From assembly GCA_012103375.1 (NCBI GenBank), contig WLWX01000001.1, positions 62,001 through 126,000 of the forward strand: a DNA stretch of 64,000 nucleotides. The letters run 5' to 3'. The notes under the pieces were generated by a model. That model had not been told where the DNA came from, did no database searches, and saw nothing but the letters and a program-made list of their open reading frames with translations. Positions 17,765 to 26,594 of this stretch are shown here, in pieces (position 1 is the first letter of the stretch; the number at the start of each line of letters is the position of its first letter). This DNA is from Paracoccaceae bacterium. Lineage in GTDB: Bacteria > Pseudomonadota > Alphaproteobacteria > Rhodobacterales > Rhodobacteraceae. The translations under genes and the position numbers were made by a program.

Positions 17765-18243
17765 CAGGCCGCCCCGCTTTCGGTTGCCGTGACCCGCGCG
17801 TCCATATCGGCCAGGGCGACGATGTCGTGGCTGTGGAACGCCAGTGCATGAACGAAGAAGTGCTTCGGCTCAATCTCGACCGTGATCGTGCCGGGCGTCA
17901 GCGTGATCGAGTTGGCAAAGATCACCTGGCCAACGTCAGACCTCTGGCTGTACTTCACCGGGAACAGATGCTGTCGGATCGGCATCTCAGGCGACAGGAT
18001 CACTTTGGTCACGGCCCAGTTGGCGCGCGCAATCTCGACCAGAAGCCAACCAAAGTAGGCGAAGAACCCGAAAAATCTCAAATGCAGCTCGGGCCGGTCC
18101 TGATCCACCATGTCCATACGGCGCATCACGAACACGACCAGCACCACCGATGCGACACCCAACCCGATGGTCAGCGGCTTGTAGACGCCTGACATCAGCA
18201 GCCAAAGCGCAAGCAGGACCAAAGCTATGACAATTGTGCGCAT
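17764..18243 (-). CDS. mrpE: Antiporter subunit E (MrpE/MnhE)
   Basis: First gene of the operon, 159 residues, with two or three N-terminal membrane segments and a soluble C-terminal half containing the MnhE stretch ANSITLTPGTITVEI at about residues 109-123. Required for complex assembly in studied Mrp systems. The operon start faces the capsule genes; the 274-base space up to 18518 should hold promoters for both directions, but I could not pick out a clear -35/-10 pair. Confidence 0.9.
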   Translation of the reverse strand: MRTIVIALVLLALWLLMSGVYKPLTIGLGVASVVLVVFVMRRMDMVDQDRPELHLRFFGFFAYFGWLLVEIARANWAVTKVILSPEMPIRQHLFPVKYSQRSDVGQVIFANSITLTPGTITVEIEPKHFFVHALAFHSHDIVALADMDARVTATESGAA

Positions 18244-18517
18244 GTGACCCTTGCTGACATCGAACCGTTTGTTGACCGGAATCGGTTCCTAGAATTGATA
18301 GGCTGCGAATGCCCCGTCTGCAACGCCCGCGCCTGTGCATTTTGCAGAACTGATGCAACGCCCCCTGACGCTGTTATCCATTTTTGCTTGCGCAATGGCC
18401 GCTCTGGCGCACATACCCGATGCACGCGCTGCCGCCCTGCGGGCTGCGGTCAGTAATTGTTCAGGTTTGCCGGGTCACTGTGGCGATACCTGTAACGCGA
18501 GTTGGTCAAACGGCGAG

Positions 18518-19170
18518 ATGATCGAGTTTCTGGAAGTCAGCAAGTCCTTCTGGACCGGCACACAACGCAAGGTCATCCTCGACAGGGCGACGTTCCGGGT
18601 GGAGCTTGGAACCTCGCTTGGCATCCTGGCCCCGAACGGGACAGGCAAAACCACCGTCGTCAACATGATGGCCGGGCTGGAAAAACCCGATGAGGGCATG
18701 ATCACCCGCAACGCCAGCATCTCGTTCCCGCTGGGCTATATGGGGGGATCGAAACCAAGCTGTCGGCGGTGGAAAACACCCGCTTCATTGCCAAGATGTA
18801 CGGTCTGGACCCGGACTATATCGAGGCGTTCTGCCGCTGGATGTGCGATCTTGAGGAATACTTCGATGCCCCTGTGGGCACCTATAGTTCGGGCATGCGC
18901 GCACGGTTGTCATACGCGCTTCTGCTGGCGCTGGATTTCGACATTTACCTGATCGACGAAGGCATGCCCTACAGCACGGATATGGAATTCAACCGCCGGG
19001 CGGGCAATATCCTCAGCGAACGGATGGAGACTGCGACACTCGTGATTGTGTCGCATTCGCCAGAAATTCTTGAAAAATACTGTCATACTGCGGGTGTGTT
19101 GCGTAACGGACAGCTGTATATGTTCGATAACCTGCACGAGGCTAGGCGGCTTTATGACTATGAAGGCTAA
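18518..19170 (+). pseudogene. Capsular polysaccharide ABC exporter ATP-binding protein (KpsT-like), frameshifted
   Basis: ATPase of the ABC-2 type capsule exporter family. Two frames together give a normal-length protein of about 218 residues: the first from ATG 18518 (MIEFLEVSKSFWTG) contains Walker A GPNGTGKTT-like sequence APNGTGKTTVVNMM, and the second holds the signature YSSGMRARLSYALLLALDF and Walker B region IYLIDEGM. The break is at a run of six G (18742-18747) in CTATATGGGGGGATC; one extra G restores GYMGGIETKLSAVENT. So this is a one-base loss in a homopolymer, either genuine, phase-variable or a sequencing error. It overlaps the KpsE-like gene. The permease partner (KpsM) is not in the window. 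Confidence 0.8.
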
Positions 19171-20773
19171 GGCTCTGAAGTATCGCATTCGCGCTTCGAC
19201 GCCTTTGGCGGCCGATGTGCCGGATGGGGGCGCGGACCAGGCCGGTGGCCAGCCTGCGGGCAACCCGATGGATGCGTTCCGCGAACGCCCGACCGAAACA
19301 CCCGCCGCAAACAGTGGCGAACCGACCGGGTCCTTCGCGACCGATATTGCGGCAATCCGGCGCGAGGGGCTGACCGGCCGCCAGCTGCGCATGGCGCGAC
19401 GGATGGCGCAGAAGAACGGCCTTGCCCCGACATCCGACTTTGATGCTGTCCGCCAGCTGAGAGAACGCGGTATCGACCCCTTCCAGCGCGCGAATATGCT
19501 GGAGCTGGTGACCGAAAAAACCGGAGACTCCGAGGCGGACGCCCCGTCGCCTGCACCCGGCGTCTCGCAGGCCACGGCCAGCCCCTCGGTCCCGGCACAG
19601 CCAATGCCCGAAGATCACCGGGTCTATCAGATCCGCGCAGTGCGTGAAATCCAGCGCGAGATTGCCCAGCGCAGGCGTCGGCGACTGGCGACATTGCTGG
19701 CACGGCTGACGGTCTTTGTGTTGCTTCCGACGTTCCTCACCGGTTGGTATTTCTACGTCATGGCAACCCCGATGTATTCGACCAAGTCCGAATTTCTGAT
19801 CCAGCAATCCGAAGGCGCAGGCGGGTCTTCGATTGGCGGCTTGTTCTCTGGCACCAGTTTCGCGACCAGTCAGGATTCGATCACGGTCCAAAGCTATCTT
19901 GAAAGCCGCGAGGCATTGCTGCGGTTGGATAATGACATCGGTTTCAAGGCGCACTTCAGCCACGAAGACATCGACCCATTGCAGCGGCTGGACCCGGACG
20001 CCACCAATGAAGCGGCCTATAAGCTGTTCAAGAAGCAGGTCACGATCGGGTATGATCCGACCGAAGGCATCGTGAAAATGGAAGTTGGCGCTGCCGATCC
20101 CGAGGTTAGCGCGGCGTTTTCGCGGGCCCTGATCGCCTATGCCGAAGAACAGGTCGATAACCTGACCCAGCGGCTGCGCGGCGACCAGATGCGCGGCGCC
20201 CGCGAAAGCTTTGATGAAGCCGAAGCCAAGATGATCGCGGCACAGGACCGGGTTCTGGCGCTACAGGAAAAACTGGGCGTCCTGGATCCGACATCGGAAT
20301 CCTCTGCCCTGCTGGGGCAGGTCAACCGATTTGAAACCGAGGTGCAAGAAAAGCGCCTGGAACTTCAGCAATTGCTGGAAAATCTCCGCCCGAATCAGGC
20401 GCATGTGCGCGCTGTCGAAGGGGATATCAGCCGGTTGGAAACGCTCATCACCGAATTGCGTAATCAACTGACCGGCGCGACCGAAAACCGGGATTCTCTG
20501 GCAAGTATCGCCAGCCAGCTTAGGGTGGCCGAAGTGGATTTGCAGACGCGCACCGCTTTGATGCAGCAGTCGCTGCAGCAGATGGAAAGTGCCCGGATCG
20601 AGGCAAATCGCCAGGTGCGATACCTGTCGCTGGGTGTCAGCCCGATCGCCCCGGATGCAGCCACATACCCGAAATCCTTCATCAACACTCTGTTGGCTTT
20701 CCTGATATTCACCGGATTCTACCTGATGGCATCCCTGACCGTGTCGATCTTGCGCGAACAGGTTTCGGGCTAG
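19154..20773 (+). CDS. Capsule export inner-membrane/periplasmic protein, KpsE/BexC type
   Basis: Polysaccharide co-polymerase-like protein linking the capsule ABC exporter to the outer-membrane channel. About 539 residues from ATG 19154. A long, Pro/Ala-rich cytoplasmic N-terminus (1-190) is unusual compared with E. coli KpsE (about 380 residues). It is followed by a membrane segment (LTVFVLLPTFLTGWYFYV), a periplasmic domain with MYSTKSEFLIQQ and YLESREALLRL, an extended coiled coil at about 350-490 and a second membrane segment at the C-terminus after the PKSFINTLL motif. The start overlaps the kpsT end by 17 bases, so loss of the kpsT frame could affect its expression. Confidence 0.82.
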   Translation: MTMKAKALKYRIRASTPLAADVPDGGADQAGGQPAGNPMDAFRERPTETPAANSGEPTGSFATDIAAIRREGLTGRQLRMARRMAQKNGLAPTSDFDAVRQLRERGIDPFQRANMLELVTEKTGDSEADAPSPAPGVSQATASPSVPAQPMPEDHRVYQIRAVREIQREIAQRRRRRLATLLARLTVFVLLPTFLTGWYFYVMATPMYSTKSEFLIQQSEGAGGSSIGGLFSGTSFATSQDSITVQSYLESREALLRLDNDIGFKAHFSHEDIDPLQRLDPDATNEAAYKLFKKQVTIGYDPTEGIVKMEVGAADPEVSAAFSRALIAYAEEQVDNLTQRLRGDQMRGARESFDEAEAKMIAAQDRVLALQEKLGVLDPTSESSALLGQVNRFETEVQEKRLELQQLLENLRPNQAHVRAVEGDISRLETLITELRNQLTGATENRDSLASIASQLRVAEVDLQTRTALMQQSLQQMESARIEANRQVRYLSLGVSPIAPDAATYPKSFINTLLAFLIFTGFYLMASLTVSILREQVSG

Positions 20774-20890
20774 GCCCTCGGGGCCACAGCGGGCGGCAAG
20801 GGGTGCGTCGGGCGACACTCTGACCAAGATCGCTGGCAAGTCGCTGCCGGTCTGCGTAGCATTGCCGGGATTCGATGTCAGAGGTTTGGA

Positions 20891-22255
20891 ATGCCCGTAT
20901 TGCGTCTGCTGGTCACACTTGCCCTTCTGGCATTGGTGACGCCATTTCCGGTTCACGCCCAAAATGACACCACAGTCAGCGCCGACGACATTGCCGTCGC
21001 GCCCGAAGATGTGGCGACCCTGCTCAAGATCAGGTCCATCCTGTCCGAGATTGATGGCTACGACGACATCAGCGTCGAAGTGCGCGCCGGTGTCGTTACG
21101 CTGACGGGCGAGGTTCTGGAAGCCGAAGCTGCGAGCAATCTGATTGACCTGATCGGTCGGGTTGACGGCGTGCTGACCGTGCAAAATCACATGAGCGAAA
21201 CGACAGACATCGCCCGGCGCCTGAACCCCGCTGCCGAGCGTGTGGCATCGCGCATGTCCCAGATCGTCGCGATGCTGCCGCTTCTGATCGTGGCAGCGAT
21301 TGCCGCCGGTCTGGTCGCCGTGCTGGGCTTTGTCCTGGCGGCGATGCGCGGACCATGGGAACGCATGGCCCCCAATCCGTTCATTGCCGAGATCTATCGC
21401 CAGGTCATCCGCCTGTTCTTCATCGTCGTGGGCCTGGTTCTGGCCCTGGATATCCTTGGGGCGACGGCCCTGCTGGGCACGATCCTTGGGGCGGCGGGCA
21501 TCATCGGGCTGGCAATCGGTTTCGCGGTTCGCGACACGGTGGAGAATTTCATCGCCTCGGTCCTGCTGTCGATCCGCCACCCCTTCAGCCCCAATGATCT
21601 GATCGAGATCGAGGGCGATCTGGGCAAGGTGATCCGCCTGACCAGCCGCGCAACGATCCTGTTGTCGCTGGACGGCAACCACATTCGCATACCCAACGCG
21701 ACCGTATTCAAAAGCCGCATCATCAACTATTCCCGCAATCGCGAGCGTCGTTTCTCTTTCGACATCGGGGTTGAATACGACAGTGATCTGGCCGCGGTCC
21801 GCCAATTGATCGAAGCGACCGTGCAGGATCTGCCGTTTGTCCTGGAGGATCCGGCCGCCACCGCCTGGATCGAGGATCTGGGCGACGCCGGCGTGGTGCT
21901 GCGGGTCACGGGATGGATTGATCAGCATTCGACCAGCTTTGCCGCCGCGCGCGGTTCCGCCATCCGCCACGCCAAAGACGCGATCGAGGCCGCAGGCGTC
22001 GAAATCCCCGACACCACCTACCGCGTGCGGCTGGATGGCGCTTTCGGCACGGGCATGATGGCCTCGGTCACCCAATCCACTTCGGATCAGATGCAAAAGC
22101 AGCCTCCGAACGCCCCCCCGGCAAAACCCCTGCCAGAGGCGCGCGAAGAAGACGTGCAGCCCGCCGATGAACAGGCGCTGGAACGCATGGTCGACGCCGA
22201 ACGCCTTGAAGAAGAACAGACAGATTTGCTCGAACGAGGCAGCGCGCTGGAATAG
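20891..22255 (+). CDS. Mechanosensitive ion channel of the MscS family with N-terminal BON domain
   Basis: A 454-residue membrane channel. A signal peptide (residues 1-23, ending VHAQ) leads to a periplasmic BON domain at about 50-105 (VEVRAGVVTLTGEV). Three membrane segments follow; the last is the glycine/alanine-rich pore helix (GTILGAAGIIGLAIGFAVRDT) and is followed by the MscS beta domain (NDLIEIEGDLGKVIRL, and IRIPNATVFKSRIINYS) and the alpha/beta C-terminal cage. A further acidic tail extends beyond residue 400. Its role is osmotic-shock release. Transcribed alone between the capsule genes and tRNA-Gln. Confidence 0.88.
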   Translation: MPVLRLLVTLALLALVTPFPVHAQNDTTVSADDIAVAPEDVATLLKIRSILSEIDGYDDISVEVRAGVVTLTGEVLEAEAASNLIDLIGRVDGVLTVQNHMSETTDIARRLNPAAERVASRMSQIVAMLPLLIVAAIAAGLVAVLGFVLAAMRGPWERMAPNPFIAEIYRQVIRLFFIVVGLVLALDILGATALLGTILGAAGIIGLAIGFAVRDTVENFIASVLLSIRHPFSPNDLIEIEGDLGKVIRLTSRATILLSLDGNHIRIPNATVFKSRIINYSRNRERRFSFDIGVEYDSDLAAVRQLIEATVQDLPFVLEDPAATAWIEDLGDAGVVLRVTGWIDQHSTSFAAARGSAIRHAKDAIEAAGVEIPDTTYRVRLDGAFGTGMMASVTQSTSDQMQKQPPNAPPAKPLPEAREEDVQPADEQALERMVDAERLEEEQTDLLERGSALE

Positions 22256-22329
22256 GCTGAAACAGTGCGATTTTCGCGTCAATCCCACTTGCGAAGCCGA
22301 AAGAGCGCAAGTAAGTAGGCCCGCACCGT

Positions 22330-22404
22330 TGGGGTGTAGCCAAGTGGTAAGGCAGCAGTTTTTGGTACTGTGTATCGTAGGTTCGAATCCTACCACCCCA
22401 GCCA
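22330..22404 (+). tRNA. tRNA-Gln (anticodon TTG)
   Basis: Complete cloverleaf of 75 bases with encoded CCA. Acceptor stem TGGGGTG pairs with CACCCCA; D arm GCC-AAGTGGTAA-GGC; anticodon stem GCAGT/ACTGT around loop TTTTGGT, which gives anticodon TTG reading CAA; T arm GTAGG-TTCGAAT-CCTAC; discriminator G. Recombinase and integrase remnants begin within 3 kb downstream, so the 3' end is a plausible attachment site, but I found no second copy of the tRNA 3' end in the window. Confidence 0.97.
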
Positions 22405-22576
22405 GCCACTTCCCTTGATCGAGACTGAGCAAGGTGTGCACCGAATTGTGCCGCGTTTTCGGGCGCTTGTGCGTGGGCCTGGTCTGCCGAGACACGGATA
22501 AGGCGCGAGATCCTCGGCCAATCCGGCCAAAGTCTGCACTCGCCATTTCGGCGATACGAGGTTGAGGTGTGATTGA

Positions 22577-24199
22577 TCAGAGAGCTGCGAGAAGCACGCG
22601 TTGGTCGGCCCAGTCGGACGGCAGGTCGTGGCGCAAGTACCAGTCCGACGTGAAGCTGATGGGCTGCTTGCCGTCGATGACATCTGTGACGATGTCCGGC
22701 GCAAGGAACGTCAGACCGATCATTTGTTGGATGCGCCGTTTCGATGTGTCCTCTGAAGTGGCAATCTCGGCAAATGTCTCACCCGCCTTGATGCGCTCGA
22801 ACCAGTGATGTGCACGCGCGATATTCAGGAGCAGTACAGCGTCCTGACTCGTCGGTACATCGGCCAGGGTGATCCTGGTCTCGACACCTCGCTTGCGCAG
22901 TTGGAACGCGTGGCGGGGGATAAGACTTGCATCTTTCAGTTGAGACGGATCGACCTGTAAGTGCTCTGCAACGGCCTCTCCGTCCATCCTGATCGCAAGG
23001 TTGCCGGGAGCGAGATCGATACGCTGAATGATCTGCAAAACGTCAGCATCGGCCGACTTGGCCATTTTGCCCAGTCTGGATGCCACTTTGCAGATCTGAT
23101 CCGCAGAAGCATCGCGAAGCAATGCCGCAGGGAAGCCCGGCCTTGCCAGCGTTGATCGCACAAGCCCTGCGATCCGATGTTCCAGTTCTTGCGCCGGAAG
23201 CCGCCAGGCATCCGCATGCGGCTCACCGGATCGCGCGACCAGACGATGCGAGATGTAATAACGCAGGCGCACGCCATTGCGCGTTCGCGAATGCGATGGG
23301 GTGAGCCTGTCGCCAGTCTCATCGAAGAGCTTGCCGATAAGAGGCGATTTGCTCACCCTGCCAGTTGACCGCCCTCACCGCTTCGTTGCACCGGCCTTAA
23401 GCTGGTTCTGAACCGCGTCCCATCGGTCGGGCTCGATAACCGCGTCGTGCTGCCCCTCAAACACCTTGTCACGATGCCGGATGCGCCCGGCATAGACCGG
23501 ATTGGTCAGGATGTGATGGATATGGCCACGATCGAACGGATTGCCACCGCTTGTGTTGCCATCTGGGGCCGTTCGCCGACGACTACGCAGGCCGAGCCGA
23601 TCAGCCTCCTGCTTCACTTGTCGGATGGTGCCCAGGCGCTCGTAGAGTTCGTACAGCGTTCGGATGGTCCTGGCATCGGATACATTGATTGCCAGCGTCC
23701 GGCCATCGGCGTCGTAGCCAAGCGGTACCTGTCCTCCCATCCAGAGTCCTTTGCGCTTTGACGCCGCAATCTTGTCGCGAATTCGTTCAGCGGTCACTTC
23801 GCGCTCGAATTGCGCGAAGGACAACAGCATGTTCAGCGTCAACCGGCCCATGCTGGTTGCTGTGTTGAACGATTGCGTTACCGAGACAAAGGAGGCCTCC
23901 GCGGCGTCCAGCACATCGACGATCTTGGCGAAGTCCGCCAGAGATCGGGTCAGCCGGTCGATCTTGTAGACGACGATCTGATCGACAATGCCGCTGCGGA
24001 CGTCTTCGAGCAGCCGTTGCAGAGCCGGCCGTTCCAGGCTTCCGCCAGACAGACCGCCGTCATCATACGCGCCTTCCAGAAGTAGCCAGCCTTCGTGCTT
24101 CTGGCTGGCCACATAGGCGGCGCAGGCCTCGCGCTGGACGTGAAGAGAGTTGAACTCCTGCTCCAGCGCCTCCTCGGAACTCTTCCGCGTATGGTCGAC
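22577..24199 (-). pseudogene. Large serine recombinase, truncated by IS630 and interrupted by an in-frame TGA
   Basis: Site-specific recombinase of the large serine family. The catalytic N-terminal domain (24199-about 23800) starts right at the IS630 edge with VDHTRKSSEEALEQ. The Ser of the Y-x-R-x-S motif is still there (24181-24179), but the initiating codon and first beta strand are gone. The recombinase domain follows, then a TGA at 23375-23377 in AAG CGG TGA GGG CGG; CGA would read Arg. The same frame continues with STGRVSKSPLIGKLFDETGD, the usual zinc-ribbon region, down to 22577. Two separate lesions show it is no longer functional. Confidence 0.85.
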
Positions 24200-25256
24200 T
24201 AAAGCGTTTCGTCTTGAACCTGAATCGCGAGGGATTCCCTTGAGACCTGATCTGTGATTCATCCTGTTTGGGAGGATGGATCATGTCAGCACCTTTGCCA
24301 TCTGCGCTTCGGATACGGTTTCAGAGATACATTGAAGAAGGGTTGAGCGGGCGCGCGGCGGCGTTGCGGTTGAAGCTGTCGCCTGCCACAGGCGCGCGGT
24401 GGGCGCGTCAGGTGAGGATGAAGGGTCATGCGGAACCTGCCCGGCAGGGACCGCCGCGCGGCAAGGGAAAGCTGGCTCCGCATCGGGAATTCTTTGAGGA
24501 GTTGATCGCACAAGACCCTGACATCACGCTCTTTGAGTTGCGTAATGCGCTGGCCGATGCAGAGGGTGTGCGGGTGCATCACTCCTCCATCGCCAACCTT
24601 CTGTCCCGGCTCGGCTTCACGTACAAAAAAAGTCGCTGGTCGCAACCGAGCGCCGCCGCGCCAAGGTAAGGCAGCAACGGGCCGACTGGTTCAGATACCG
24701 CTCGCCAGCCATTGCGACCTTTCCTGAGCGCGTTGTCTTTATTGACGAAACCGCAGTGAAGACAAACCTCACGCGCCTACGCGGCAGAGCCAAGCGCGGT
24801 AAGCGCCTGACGATGGATGCGCCCTTCGGAAGCTGGGGAACCCAAACCTTGATCGCGGGCCTGACCCAAGGCGCGCTGATCGCACCTTGGGTCATCAAGG
24901 GAGCGATAGATGGCCCCGCCTTCGCGGCCTACATCCGCGAAGTGCTGGTCCCCGAGATCAACCCCGGCACTGTCGTCATTCTCGACAACCTGGCAACCCA
25001 CCGGAATAAGGAGGCGACGCAGGCTTTACGCAATCACGGCTGCTGGTTCCTTTACCTGCCACCGTACTCGCCCGACCTGAATCCCATCGAGCAGGCCTTC
25101 TCTAAACTGAAAGCCCATTTGCGACGGATCGGGGCCAGGTCCTTTACCCAGGTCTTCGAAGCAATCGGAGCAATCTGCGATCTCTACGACCCAGTAGAAT
25201 GCTGGAACTACTTTAAGGCCGCCGGATATGTCTCAGGTTAATGTCGAAACGCTTTA
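24200..25256 (+). mobile_element. IS630-family insertion sequence, copy 2 (complete)
   Basis: Same element as at 6333-7389, same orientation, flanked by TA (24200-24201 and 25255-25256) and the same perfect terminal repeats. It lies between the 5'-truncated serine recombinase and the 5'-truncated tyrosine integrase; neither flank contains the missing part of the other gene, so insertion alone does not explain the junction and an adjacent deletion is likely. Confidence 0.95.
24283..25241 (+). CDS. IS630-family transposase, two overlapping frames (probable -1 frameshift), copy 2
   Basis: Identical to the transposase of the first copy except for one residue (GARSFTQ instead of GVRSFTQ, from C at 25135). 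N-terminal helix-turn-helix frame 24283-24669; DDE catalytic frame entered through the seven-A run at 24625-24631 and ending at 25241. Catalytic residues (FIDET, VILDN, NPIEQ) are intact, so this copy should be as active as copy 1. Confidence 0.9.
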
Positions 25257-25469
25257 GTTCGTGATTGGGTGGCTGCGATTGGACTAGAACCGAGCGGCTA
25301 CGGCACTCATTCGCTCCGCCGGACCAAAGCCGCTGAGATATACCGCAAAACTGGCAACCTTCGTGTTGTGCAACTTCTACTCGGCCATACGAAGGTTGAT
25401 AGCACAGTGCGCTACCTTGGCGTCGAATTGGAAGATGCTCCGAGTATTGCGGAGCGCATCGACATCTAA
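25257..25469 (+). pseudogene. Tyrosine recombinase/phage-type integrase, C-terminal fragment
   Basis: The frame is open from the IS630 edge and reads VRDWVAAIGLEPSGYGTHSLRRT, followed by LLGHTKVDSTVRYLGV. It therefore retains the last part of the catalytic domain: the HxxR box (HSLRR), the second His (LGHT) and the nucleophile Tyr (VRYLG), and ends at 25469 with ERIDI. Roughly the first two thirds of the protein are missing. It cannot be active. A stop codon and a strong inverted repeat follow directly. Confidence 0.8.
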
Positions 25470-25474
25470 GCGAT

Positions 25475-25504
25475 GTTGGCGAACGCTGCTTGCCGTTCGC
25501 CAAC
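25475..25504 (+). terminator. Perfect 11-bp inverted repeat after the integrase fragment
   Basis: GTTGGCGAACG (25475-25485), eight-base loop, CGTTCGCCAAC (25494-25504), five bases after the integrase stop codon. A strong transcription-end-like hairpin, but followed by TTAGAAG rather than a T run, so a factor-independent terminator is only a possibility; a recombination-site arm is the alternative. Confidence 0.45.
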
Positions 25505-25699
25505 TTAGAAGAGACATAAGATCACGCAGCGGCGAAAACGAAGTGCGAGCCCAACCTGTAAATTGGATTTTCTTGCTGCGTGCGCTCGCAGCGCCAAACT
25601 TGCGGCGCGTGCAAAAAATCTGTGCTGCCTTGCGAGGGGAGAACCGGTCATTCGAGCTTTCTGCAGTGAAAACGAATTGTTCAGGGGTCAGGTTGCGGA

Positions 25700-25979
25700 G
25701 ATAGTGTTGAAACAGTCTGTTGATTGGAGCGGTCTGCCCTGATTCACTTTATTTGAGAGTGGAGGATCGGCGATGATGGAACCAAGGCAGGTGGCGCAGG
25801 GTGCGCAGTTCTATGAGTTCTCGATTGAGGATTTTGTGCCGACGGATCATCCGCTACGTGGCATTGATCGGTTTCTTGATCTGTCTGAGGTTCGCCCGCT
25901 TCTTGCACCATCGTACAGCCCGCATGGCCGTCCTTCGATTGACCCTGTGCTGATGATACGGATGTTGTTGCTGGGCTAG
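25700..25979 (+). mobile_element. IS1182-type insertion sequence remnant (left end and start of transposase)
   Basis: A left-end-like sequence GATAGTGTTGAAACAGTCTG (25700-25719) matches 16 of 20 positions of the MITE terminal repeat found at 42042. It is followed by the first 68 codons of an IS1182-type transposase (25773-25979: FYEFSIEDFVPTDHPLRGID, then GRPSIDPVLMIRMLLLG), clearly related to but different from the complete one at 39565-40950. The sequence stops abruptly next to the end of the ferric-reductase-like gene. Nonfunctional. Confidence 0.75.
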
Positions 25980-25982
25980 CGC

Positions 25983-26594
25983 TCAGCGCCTGCGGTGGCT
26001 GCGCCTGAAGACATCGGCGACAACGATAGCCAATGCCGCAGCAATGAAGACGCCGAGAGCCGTTTTGGATTTCGTGCCCATCGTGCCCTGAACAAGCACG
26101 GCATGAACGACTGTGGTGACAACGATCACGACCGCCAATATCGCATGAGCGATCCGCCAGTTTGCCGGACCAAAGCGCCAGTAATGCCGAATTTTAACCG
26201 AATGCGCGGACACAAACAGCGCCCACATCGCAATGACACCCCAGTTTGAGAACGGAGTCGGCGACGAAAAGGTCAGGGCGTCGATCATATCCGGTGGGCT
26301 GGTGACCCAAAGTCCAGCCACGTGAAGTGTGACCAGAAAGACCAAAAGTGCCCCGTTGATCCGGTGCACGCGACGACTCAGGCGCGCAGGTAGCCCTGGC
26401 AGATATCCCCGCGCCAGCAATGGCTGAACCATCATCAGCGCCATGGCAGCAATGCCCGCAAAGCCAGCGGCAATATAGACCGGGTCACGCCAGGCAAGAA
26501 GTGGGCTGGCCGCGGCCACTGCGACCGGAACCAGCATTACCGATGCCAATGCGGTCCAGATGAAGGTCCTTCGCAGAGCTTGCCCGATGCTCAA
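25983..26594 (-). CDS. Ferric reductase-like transmembrane protein
   Basis: A 203-residue membrane protein with about six segments and the paired His residues of the ferric-reductase-like/cytochrome b fold (HRINGALLVFLVTLHVAGL and FGPANWRIAHAILAVVIVV), which would hold haem across the membrane. There is no FAD/NAD domain, so it is the membrane electron-carrier half only. It is translationally coupled (ATGA overlap at 26591-26594) to the secreted protein gene upstream, suggesting it passes electrons to or from that partner. Its stop codon lies only a few bases from the IS1182 remnant, but the C-terminus looks complete. Confidence 0.7.
   Translation of the reverse strand: MSIGQALRRTFIWTALASVMLVPVAVAAASPLLAWRDPVYIAAGFAGIAAMALMMVQPLLARGYLPGLPARLSRRVHRINGALLVFLVTLHVAGLWVTSPPDMIDALTFSSPTPFSNWGVIAMWALFVSAHSVKIRHYWRFGPANWRIAHAILAVVIVVTTVVHAVLVQGTMGTKSKTALGVFIAAALAIVVADVFRRSHRRR

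Noticed and set aside
18335..18517. Signal-peptide-like leader upstream of the KpsT frame
   Set aside because: It is only the open extension of the same frame; KpsT family proteins begin at MIEF and have no such leader.
20261..22546. A 761-codon minus-strand frame over kpsE, mscS and the tRNA
   Set aside because: It covers three recognised features in antisense, including the tRNA, and has no domain; a shadow frame.
22380..22576. Attachment-site duplication of the tRNA-Gln 3' end
   Set aside because: The T-arm and acceptor sequence is not repeated elsewhere in the window, so an att pair cannot be shown.
6333..25256. A composite transposon made by the two same-direction IS630 copies
   Set aside because: The 17-kb interval holds ordinary chromosomal genes (antiporter operon, tRNA, MscS), and each copy has local TA flanks explained by independent insertion.
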